A stretch of 6,746 nucleotides of DNA from Clostridia bacterium (lineage in GTDB: Bacteria > Bacillota > Clostridia > Oscillospirales > Acutalibacteraceae): positions 1 to 6,746 of the forward strand of contig JAGAAE010000139.1 in NCBI GenBank assembly GCA_017615405.1, given 5' to 3'. Positions 1-6,338 of this stretch are shown piece by piece. The notes below the pieces were generated by a model. That model searched no databases, had not been told where the DNA came from, and saw nothing but the letters and a program-made list of their open reading frames with translations. Positions within the stretch are counted from its first letter, which is position 1. Each line of letters starts with the position of its first letter. Position numbers and translations under genes: made by a program.

Positions 1-928
1 CGGAGCACGTATAATATTCGATCTCGTCGTCGGTTTCATTATGCTTGGTGTAGGTGTGTGAGCCACCACTGAAGGTATCATCAGCTACGGTTACCTGCTG
101 AACGGTATCTTCGTCAGCAGTTACAGCGCTCCATATACCGGGGGTAGCCTGGAGAGGATGGTTTTTGATTTTTTTGTCGTTAGGCGATCCGCCTGCAGTA
201 ACGCAACCTGCGGTCAAGGAATAAACCTTGCCTTCATCAAGCAAAGTTGTTGCCGGAGCAAGCTCATCACCTACATGACCGCCCGAGCCGCCTGAAAGTG
301 TTGAGATTTTAACACTAATGTCGGTAATGATGAAGTCGAGCGCCAAATTGCTATCGGTATGCATACTACCATTGTCATTAATAACGCCGTTTCCGATATA
401 GATACCGCCCCAGATAGGTTGATCGCGACCGGGGATATCCGATCTGCGCGTCTGAGTGTTGCCGCTCCAAGTATCGCCGTAGAAGCAGTTGCCTGCGCCC
501 GGAATATCTTTGAACTTAACATAACAATCAAAAACATTGTTAGAAACGCTCGAAGCATCGTTGCCGTTCCAGTTGTTACTTGATATACCGCTGGCTTGAT
601 AAATTGAGACAATACCGGCATTACCGGCAGTGGCAGAAACTGAACGAGCCATTTGGACATACGGCTTTGTACCATTGATCATCTTTACTTTTGCTGTAAT
701 GTGAGCAATGGTACCATCACTGTAAGTACCGGTTCTGACAAGCGGCAAAAAGATACCCGAAGGCACATTTGCGCCGTATCTTTCCGACGGTCCGATATGT
801 ATCGCCGTAGTGGTCGCGGTAGCAGAACCGTCTGCCGATGCCACCGTTGTCGTAAACGGAATTACGACAACACACGAAAATGCCAGACAAATCGTCAGCA
901 TTAACGCAATCAGTTTTTTTGATTTCAT
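1..928 (-). CDS. Secreted protein of unknown function, N-terminal part (truncated by window edge)
   Basis: This open frame starts at ATG 926-928 and has no stop before base 1, so 309 residues are visible and the C-terminus is missing. A GGAGGA ribosome binding site (936-941) lies 7 nt upstream. Residues 1-32 form a Sec signal peptide: lysines at 2-5, a hydrophobic core at about 6-24 and a likely signal peptidase I site after ASA (32). The exported part is rich in Gly, Ser, Thr and Asn. It has a central segment (about 75-210) with Trp and aromatic residues and three Cys (135, 148, 242), then a Gly/Ser linker near 212-217. The last visible residues (HTYTKH at 291-296, then IEYYTCS at 303-309) resemble a Cys-containing repeat that I recall from large clostridial secreted proteins. 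I recognise no family. A carbohydrate-binding or adhesin role is possible but unproven. It diverges from the AraC-type regulator gene. Confidence 0.85.
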   Translation of the reverse strand, partial: MKSKKLIALMLTICLAFSCVVVIPFTTTVASADGSATATTTAIHIGPSERYGANVPSGIFLPLVRTGTYSDGTIAHITAKVKMINGTKPYVQMARSVSATAGNAGIVSIYQASGISSNNWNGNDASSVSNNVFDCYVKFKDIPGAGNCFYGDTWSGNTQTRRSDIPGRDQPIWGGIYIGNGVINDNGSMHTDSNLALDFIITDISVKISTLSGGSGGHVGDELAPATTLLDEGKVYSLTAGCVTAGGSPNDKKIKNHPLQATPGIWSAVTADEDTVQQVTVADDTFSGGSHTYTKHNETDDEIEYYTCS

Positions 929-961
929 TGACAATTCCTCCATATTTTTCAATGTATAATA

Positions 962-970
962 ATTATAGCA
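962..970 (-). promoter_or_regulatory. Extended -10 promoter of the leftward secreted-protein gene
   Basis: Read on the minus strand this is TGCTATAAT, a perfect extended -10 element (TGnTATAAT). No good -35 hexamer sits 17 bp upstream (AAGACT), which fits promoters that rely on the extended -10. The implied transcript start is about 955, leaving a short 5' leader before the ribosome binding site at 936-941. Confidence 0.65.
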
Positions 971-1060
971 TAGATGAAAACAATAGTCTTTATTTATCAG
1001 TCGCACTTTTTTATATTTTGGGTCACGCGATTTAAAAATGCGTCAAAATCCGATCACGAC

Positions 1061-1089
1061 TTGACCTTTTCCGTTTTTGTGACTATAAT
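1061..1089 (+). promoter_or_regulatory. Sigma-A type promoter of the araC-family gene
   Basis: TTGACC (1061-1066) and TATAAT (1084-1089) are separated by exactly 17 bp, close to the vegetative consensus. The expected start is near 1096, giving a leader of about 55 nt that contains a hairpin (1100-1124). The promoter lies about 90 bp from the oppositely directed promoter of the secreted-protein gene, so one bound regulator could affect both. Confidence 0.75.
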
Positions 1090-1099
1090 ATAAAAAAGG

Positions 1100-1130
1100 C
1101 GCAAAGAATAGCAGCTTTTTTGCGATTTTT
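1100..1130 (+). other. Leader hairpin with T-rich tail upstream of the araC-family gene
   Basis: CGCAAAGAA (1100-1108) can pair with TTTTTTGCG (1116-1124) as a 9-bp stem with one G-U pair and a 7-nt loop. It is followed by A and then TTTTTT (1126-1131). The stem is AT-rich and therefore weak, and it begins only a few bases after the predicted transcript start. It could be a weak attenuator or simply a mRNA 5' end structure. I cannot tell which from sequence alone. Confidence 0.35.
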
Positions 1131-1150
1131 TAATTTTCGGGAGACGGATC

Positions 1151-1951
1151 ATGAGAGTAACTGGAATAAGCTTTTATTATTATTTCGACGTTGATTGCGA
1201 CTTTATTTTTGAAGGGCATACCCATAACACCTACGAGGCGAATATCGTTTTGAACGGAAAATTGGAAGTAACCGTCGGCGATAATGTGTTAAAGCTTTCG
1301 AAGGGCGATATGATTTTCTGGTCGCCTGATATCCATCACAATAATCGTGCTCTTGAAAAGGTTGAATTCATTTCGATCCATTTCGGGCTTGAAACAGGCT
1401 TTTTCAAGGATAAACAGATCGTTTTCCATCATTTCGGGCACGATGGCAGAAAGATCATCCGCCTTTTTATGAATGAGGCGCAGAAGAATATGCACCCGAG
1501 GTACGGCTTTGTGAATATCACCCCGGTTGAAGACGAAAACGGCGAGCTGAAAAACGACGCCGCAGCTATTCCTTTGCTTGAATCACTTATAGTTATGAGC
1601 GTTCAGGATATTCAGGCGCCCGAGGTGTCGGATGTTTTTTCAGCAAAGGTTTTCCGAAATGCGCTCGACGTTATGTCTTCAAATATTAATTCGGAAATAT
1701 CGGTCCCCGAAATCGCGAGGAGATGCGGCGTTTGTATGACGACCCTGAAAAAAGCATTCAGGATCCACGCCGGAAAGGGCGCTAAAAAGTATTATAACGA
1801 TTTGCGTATCGAAGCCGCTAAAAAAATGCTTGAAAGCGGGAAAAACATCACCGAAACGGCGTTTGATTTAGGGTTCTCGTCGTCGTCATATTTTTCCCAG
1901 TTTTTCAAAAACAACACCGGGATAAACCCGAAAGACTACGTCGAGCGGTAG
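1151..1951 (+). CDS. AraC-family transcriptional regulator with N-terminal cupin
   Basis: 266 residues, a normal length for a two-domain AraC/XylS regulator that binds DNA upstream of target promoters. The N-terminal part (about 18-80) has a cupin pattern: H23-x-H25-x3-E29, a glycine-containing beta segment near 36-45, and KGDMIFWSPDIHH at about 51-63. Such domains bind small ligands, often sugars. The C-terminal part carries two helix-turn-helix units. The first is about 183-204 (SVPEIARRCGV). The second is about 233-266, with the family signature AFDLGFSSSSYFSQFFK followed by TGINPKDYV. The start ATG is supported by GGGAG (1139-1143) 7 nt upstream and by a matching promoter. It is divergent from the secreted-protein gene at 1-928, the usual arrangement for a regulator and its target, so that gene is the first candidate target (inference). 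The ligand is unknown. No convincing terminator follows. Confidence 0.93.
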   Translation: MRVTGISFYYYFDVDCDFIFEGHTHNTYEANIVLNGKLEVTVGDNVLKLSKGDMIFWSPDIHHNNRALEKVEFISIHFGLETGFFKDKQIVFHHFGHDGRKIIRLFMNEAQKNMHPRYGFVNITPVEDENGELKNDAAAIPLLESLIVMSVQDIQAPEVSDVFSAKVFRNALDVMSSNINSEISVPEIARRCGVCMTTLKKAFRIHAGKGAKKYYNDLRIEAAKKMLESGKNITETAFDLGFSSSSYFSQFFKNNTGINPKDYVER

Positions 1952-2025
1952 CAAAGCGCCGCGGCGTGAGCGAGCCTCGCCGTCCGCTTGATTCGCCGGA
2001 TCATTAAATTCGATATAAAAATTGC

Positions 2026-2054
2026 TTGACATATCCCTATCTTTGTGTTAGAAT
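2026..2054 (+). promoter_or_regulatory. Strong promoter of the rplU-prp-rpmA operon
   Basis: TTGACA (2026-2031) is a perfect -35. TAGAAT (2049-2054) follows after 17 bp, and TGT precedes it to give an extended -10 (TGTTAGAAT, 2046-2054). This is what one expects for a highly expressed ribosomal protein operon. Transcription should start near 2061, at the 5' edge of the structured leader. Confidence 0.85.
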
Positions 2055-2060
2055 GTTTAA

Positions 2061-2140
2061 GCCGCATATTGTGGGCTTTTTAAGTTACGCTCTGTTTTTA
2101 GGGCGTGCGCCCTCCGTAGCGAGACTGTTAAATATCAGGT
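2061..2140 (+). ncRNA. Predicted ribosomal protein L21 leader (structured 5' UTR)
   Basis: The roughly 90-nt untranslated region between the promoter and rplU has two foldable parts. The first, GCCGCA...GTGGGC (2061-2076), forms a short stem with one bulged G. The second is AGGGC-GTGC-GCCCT (2100-2113), enclosed by a CGCT/AGCG stem (2088-2091 with 2118-2121). Structured leaders upstream of rplU (Rfam L21_leader) are known from Firmicutes and are thought to mediate autoregulation by L21. The position and the CCGTAGCGAGAC segment fit my memory of that family. No T-tract terminator is visible in it, so control at initiation of translation or by another route is more likely. A covariance-model search would settle the assignment. 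Confidence 0.7.
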
Positions 2141-2152
2141 AGGTGTAATGAA

Positions 2153-2458
2153 ATGTACGCAATTATCGAAACCGGCGGAAAGCAGTACCGTGTTGAAAAC
2201 GGCGACGTTATCTATATCGAGAAGCTCGACGCCAAGGTTGACGAGGAGGTTACCTTCGATAAGGTCGTTGCCGTAAACAACAAGACCTTAAAGGTAGGTA
2301 AGCCTTACGTTAAGGACGCTTTCGTTAAGGGTACCGTTTTGAAGAACGGCAAGGGCAAGAAGATCAACGTCTTCACTTATAAGCCCAAGAAGAGCAGTTC
2401 CCGCAGAATGGGTCATAGACAGCCCTATACCAAGGTACAGATCACCGAGATCGGCTGA
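2153..2458 (+). CDS. rplU: 50S ribosomal protein L21
   Basis: 101 residues, the usual length for bacterial L21, a primary-type 50S protein that contacts 23S rRNA. The N-terminus [14 protein letters not shown] is the family hallmark. The C-terminal signature runs from about residue 76 ([18 protein letters not shown]) and contains the basic RNA-binding stretch and the GHRQ motif. AGGTG (2141-2145) lies 7 nt before the ATG at 2153. An overlapping out-of-frame ATG at 2148 is too close to it. It is the first gene of rplU-prp-rpmA, with a stop codon 2 bp before the prp start. Expression is probably driven by the promoter at 2026-2054 and modulated through the leader. Confidence 0.98.
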   Translation: MYAIIETGGKQYRVENGDVIYIEKLDAKVDEEVTFDKVVAVNNKTLKVGKPYVKDAFVKGTVLKNGKGKKINVFTYKPKKSSSRRMGHRQPYTKVQITEIG

Positions 2459-2460
2459 TT

Positions 2461-2778
2461 ATGACCAAGGTCGTGTTTTTTGCTGACGATTCCCGTATTT
2501 TCGGGTTTGAGGTCAGCGGCCACAGCACCGATACCTGCGACGACGAGCAGGGCAAAATTGTATGCAGTGCGGTTTCTTCCGCGGCGTATATGACTGCCAA
2601 CACCATCTCCGATATAATCGGGGACGAGGTCGACGCTTTCGTCCAAGATGGGTATATGAAAATTACTGTGAAGAACCCTTCCGATGCTTCACAAAAGGTG
2701 CTTGACGGCTTTAAATTGCATATTTCGGAATTATCAAAACAGTATCAGACAAGAATCACTACATTAACGGAGGTGTAG
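2461..2778 (+). CDS. prp: Ribosomal-processing cysteine protease Prp (YsxB family)
   Basis: 105 residues, typical for Prp. The enzyme removes a short N-terminal extension from ribosomal protein L27, a cleavage needed for functional 50S subunits in the Firmicutes studied. The catalytic pair is visible: His21 in SGHS (19-22) and Cys35 in IVCSAVS (33-39), matching the His/Cys dyad of the characterised Staphylococcus enzyme in order and spacing. An additional Cys26 lies between them. The gene sits between rplU and rpmA, its standard place, and its substrate is the next gene product. It starts 2 bp after the rplU stop and has only a poor ribosome binding site (GAGA near 2447-2450), so translation is probably coupled to rplU. 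Its last codons overlap the rpmA ribosome binding site. Confidence 0.95.
   Translation: MTKVVFFADDSRIFGFEVSGHSTDTCDDEQGKIVCSAVSSAAYMTANTISDIIGDEVDAFVQDGYMKITVKNPSDASQKVLDGFKLHISELSKQYQTRITTLTEV
2769..2775 (+). promoter_or_regulatory. rpmA ribosome binding site overlapping the end of prp
   Basis: GGAGGTG is a near-perfect anti-16S complement 9 nt before the rpmA ATG and forms the last codons of prp (stop TAG 2776-2778). Compared with the very weak site of prp, it should allow L27 to be made in large excess over its protease. Confidence 0.8.
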
Positions 2779-2784
2779 AACGAA

Positions 2785-3057
2785 ATGCTTAAGATCAATA
2801 TCCAGTTATTTGCTCATAAAAAGGGAATGGGTTCTACCAAGAACGGCAGAGACAGTGAGTCAAAGCGCCTTGGTGTGAAACGTGCTGACGGTCAGTTTGT
2901 TCTTGCCGGTAATATTCTCGTTCGTCAAAGAGGAACACATATTCATCCGGGCAACAACGTAGGCCGTGGCTCTGACGATACCTTGTTTGCTCTTGCAGAC
3001 GGAAAGGTCAAATTCGAGCGCGTAGGTAAAGACCGCAAGCAGGTCAGCGTTTATTAA
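2785..3057 (+). CDS. rpmA: 50S ribosomal protein L27 with Prp-cleavable N-terminal extension
   Basis: 90 residues. L27 reaches the peptidyl transferase centre with its N-terminal tail. After the extension, the mature protein begins at about Ala10 ([20 protein letters not shown]), the conserved L27 start, and continues with the family core ([19 protein letters not shown] at about 42-60). The first nine residues, MLKINIQLF, match the Firmicutes pro-sequence (in Staphylococcus MLKLNLQFF) that Prp cuts between Phe9 and Ala10. This explains the neighbouring prp gene. The start is fixed by GGAGGTG 9 nt upstream. The reading frame ends 26 bp before the terminator stem at 3084, making this the last gene of the ribosomal protein operon. 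Confidence 0.98.
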   Translation: MLKINIQLFAHKKGMGSTKNGRDSESKRLGVKRADGQFVLAGNILVRQRGTHIHPGNNVGRGSDDTLFALADGKVKFERVGKDRKQVSVY

Positions 3058-3083
3058 AGAGCATTAACGAAATTGTTAAACTG

Positions 3084-3121
3084 TCCGGGCGGCTGAATAT
3101 ATGCTGTCCGGATTTTATTTT
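3084..3121 (+). terminator. Rho-independent terminator after rpmA
   Basis: TCCGGGCGGC (3084-3093) pairs with GCTGTCCGGA (3103-3112) as a 10-bp stem with two G-U pairs and a 9-nt AT-rich loop. It is followed by TTTTATTTT (3113-3121). This is a good intrinsic terminator for a plus-strand transcript. It separates the ribosomal protein operon from the zinc-ribbon/obgE/mrnC genes, so those must rely on read-through or on a promoter of their own. Confidence 0.75.
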
Positions 3122-3145
3122 AGTGATTATGATTGGAGATTGCTT

Positions 3146-4827
<1,682 letters not shown>

Positions 4828-4854
4828 GCGTTGCGGATATTTCAGGTGAAGTTT

Positions 4855-5226
4855 ATGGATAGTATAAAAAACCTAAGCCCTTCGGTACTCTGCTTCGTCG
4901 GAGACGCGGTCTACGGACTTCTTGTCAGAACGTATCTGGCCGAGATTAACCGTCCTTCGGGCGAACTTCATAAAGAGTCGGTAAAATGGGTGTCGGCATC
5001 GGCTCAGGCAAAGGCATACGAAACGATAGAGCCGTTTTTGACCGAGGACGAGCTGTCAATCTTCAAAAGGGGACGAAACTTTCATACCGCGTCAGTACCA
5101 AAAAGTGCAACAAGAAAAGATTATGCCGTCGCGACGGGGGTCGAGACCCTTTTCGGGTATCTTTATCTTTCCCGCAAAAATGACAGGATCAACGAACTTT
5201 TTGAAATAATAAAAAACAGGGCATAA
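4855..5226 (+). CDS. mrnC: Mini-ribonuclease III (23S rRNA maturation)
   Basis: 123 residues: an RNase III catalytic domain without the double-stranded-RNA-binding domain, which is the definition of Mini-III. In Bacillus this dimeric enzyme trims both ends of 23S precursor rRNA. Motifs visible are FVGDAVYGLLVR (14-25) with catalytic Asp17, LHKES (38-42), VSASAQA (46-52), the KRGRN motif (71-75), and ATGVETLFGYLYL (93-105) with the second acidic residue Glu97. The position after GDAVY is Gly21, where the Bacillus protein has Glu as I recall it. ATG 4855 is chosen because AGGTG (4844-4848) lies 6 nt upstream. A TTG at 4831 in the same frame would add 8 residues without a ribosome binding site. 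It is 27 bp downstream of obgE and probably co-transcribed. The stop codon lies 2 bp before the terminator stem. Confidence 0.93.
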   Translation: MDSIKNLSPSVLCFVGDAVYGLLVRTYLAEINRPSGELHKESVKWVSASAQAKAYETIEPFLTEDELSIFKRGRNFHTASVPKSATRKDYAVATGVETLFGYLYLSRKNDRINELFEIIKNRA

Positions 5227-5228
5227 AA

Positions 5229-5262
5229 AAACCTCTTTCCGAATCAAAACGGAAAGAGGTTT
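5229..5262. terminator. Bidirectional terminator between mrnC and the convergent secreted-protein gene
   Basis: AAACCTCTTTCCG (5229-5241) and CGGAAAGAGGTTT (5250-5262) form a perfect 13-bp stem with an 8-nt loop. In the minus direction the stem runs straight into seven consecutive U residues (complement of A 5225-5231), an excellent terminator for the gene ending at 5280. In the plus direction the tail is only TTTAT, weaker but probably adequate for the obgE-mrnC transcript. Confidence 0.9.
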
Positions 5263-5279
5263 ATACTATTCAACTGTAA

Positions 5280-6098
5280 TTATTTTGAAAGAGCTTTCTT
5301 GGTTGAGAACGCAACACCTGCAAGAGCCAAAAGCGCAAGGATCATAAAGTAAGGAGTGTAGTCAAAGGTCTTAGGAGAGGTGATTTTTCCGTTGTAGTTA
5401 CCGCAAATAACGATATCAGCCAGCGGGATGATCGTGATTCTGTTGCTTGCCAAAAGTTCTTCAAGACGGCTGTTCATTTCAGCTTCTGTAAGCGGATTGC
5501 CGTTTACAACGATCTTAAAGTGCTTGCCGGCAACGGCTGCGTTATAGACCTTCTTACCGTCGGGAGTGTAGGTTACAACGTAAATGCTCCAACTGTTGAA
5601 GGTTCCCTTGCTGGGATCCGCAGTAGCAGTCAGTTCGTTGCGCTTTGAATCATAGGTTACAAAAGCGTGACCGCCGATCCACTGAGCGGAATTGTCGCCG
5701 TCCGGATTTTCGGTCAAACCGCTTACGATAGTTACGTCGTATCCACCGTTCTGGTTGGAGTCGGTGTCGGTAACGGTTGATTTATAAACACCGGTTATAA
5801 CAAGATCTGACTGAACCTTAAGGGTCATTGCTATGTCGGTTTCCGAGCCGTTGACAGGGGCATACGTTCCGGCAATATTCCATCTGATGAACGGATCGGA
5901 GCCGGATTTTGCGTTGATTGTGACGTTTGAATCTTTCTTGACACTGGCGGTTGAACCGTCTGCTATACCGTTAACGCCGTAGTAGGTAACGGTGTAGTAA
6001 ACGTCTGCGGAAGGGCTGTCGACCGATTCGGCGAAAGCAGGAATAACAAGGCAGAACGAAATAGCCAGAATCATTACAAGTGCTAATACCTTTTTCAT
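5280..6098 (-). CDS. Secreted surface protein with beta-repeat regions and C-terminal sorting-like signal
   Basis: 272 residues. A signal peptide covers 1-23 (MKK, hydrophobic core, cut after AFA). Residues about 35-107 (strand-rich; DSNVTINAKSGSDPFIRWNI, ending LVITGVYK) resemble a divergent InlB-B-type bacterial repeat. A second, less regular copy may span 120-235 (ELTATADPSKGTFNSW ... DIVICGNYN). Residues 241-246 are SPKTFD, followed by a hydrophobic segment (about 249-264) and KKALSK. This is the plan of a sortase-dependent cell-wall sorting signal with Phe in place of the Gly of SPKTG. Otherwise it is a simple C-terminal membrane anchor. GGAGGT (6105-6110) lies 6 nt before the ATG and a consensus-like promoter is at 6152-6180. 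It is monocistronic and convergent with mrnC. The overall family is unknown, with adhesion or envelope function as inference. Confidence 0.92.
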   Translation of the reverse strand: MKKVLALVMILAISFCLVIPAFAESVDSPSADVYYTVTYYGVNGIADGSTASVKKDSNVTINAKSGSDPFIRWNIAGTYAPVNGSETDIAMTLKVQSDLVITGVYKSTVTDTDSNQNGGYDVTIVSGLTENPDGDNSAQWIGGHAFVTYDSKRNELTATADPSKGTFNSWSIYVVTYTPDGKKVYNAAVAGKHFKIVVNGNPLTEAEMNSRLEELLASNRITIIPLADIVICGNYNGKITSPKTFDYTPYFMILALLALAGVAFSTKKALSK

Positions 6099-6151
6099 AG
6101 TGGTACCTCCAAAAATAATAACAGCATAAATATCTGGATTTATACAAGGAT

Positions 6152-6180
6152 ATTATAACACCATATTTTCCGTTTGTAAA
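6152..6180 (-). promoter_or_regulatory. Promoter of the leftward surface-protein gene
   Basis: On the minus strand, TTTACA (6175-6180) and TATAAT (6152-6157) are separated by 17 bp, and TGT precedes the -10 to give a perfect extended -10 (TGTTATAAT). The start is near 6145, with a leader of about 45 nt before the ATG at 6098. Confidence 0.8.
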
Positions 6181-6270
6181 CAACTTTTTTCAGAAAAATA
6201 CAAAAAATATTATATATCTTACATTATTTTCCTGCGAACCGATGATTTTTTTCCAAATATTAACATATTG

Positions 6271-6286
6271 CTTGATAAAAATCAAG
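6271..6286. promoter_or_regulatory. Perfect palindrome over the prfC -35, matching the FNR box consensus
   Basis: CTTGAT-AAAA-ATCAAG is a perfect 6-bp inverted repeat. Its core TTGAT-N4-ATCAA is identical to the classic FNR consensus of Gram-negative bacteria. It overlaps the -35 and enters the spacer, so a bound CRP/FNR-type protein would be expected to block RNA polymerase. The stem has no T-tract and lies upstream of the transcript start, so it is a DNA site rather than a terminator. The binding protein is unknown, and Firmicutes FNR proteins studied so far prefer TGTGA-type half sites, so this may be coincidence. Confidence 0.45.
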
Positions 6287-6300
6287 TTTTGTGATAGAAT
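6272..6300 (+). promoter_or_regulatory. Sigma-A type promoter of prfC
   Basis: TTGATA (6272-6277) and TAGAAT (6295-6300) are 17 bp apart. Transcription should begin near 6307, leaving about 30 nt of leader before the preferred prfC start. A perfect inverted repeat (6271-6286) covers the -35 hexamer. Confidence 0.75.
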
Positions 6301-6338
6301 TGTCCTGTGTATGTATGACTAAAAGGAGAATGACCTCA

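Noticed and set aside
271..675. A 134-codon minus-strand frame inside the left secreted-protein gene
   Set aside because: It is in a different frame from the longer protein that has a signal peptide, ribosome binding site and extended -10 promoter. No start signals of its own.
653..904. An 83-codon plus-strand frame rich in Arg and Cys
   Set aside because: Antisense to the signal-peptide-bearing gene. The composition is typical of a shadow frame and there is no ribosome binding site.
1962..1982. GC-rich inverted repeat after the araC-family gene as a terminator
   Set aside because: The stem is interrupted (CGGCG, TG bulge, AG paired with CTCGCCG) and no T-tract follows, so it is not a convincing intrinsic terminator. 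Some read-through toward rplU is possible.
3101..3145. Upstream ATG 3101 as start of the zinc-ribbon protein
   Set aside because: It lies within the terminator stem-loop and lacks a ribosome binding site. The 15 extra residues are not part of the zinc ribbon, and ATG 3146 has GGAG at ideal spacing.
4831..4854. TTG 4831 as start of mrnC
   Set aside because: No Shine-Dalgarno precedes it, whereas ATG 4855 has AGGTG 6 nt upstream and gives the usual Mini-III N-terminus.
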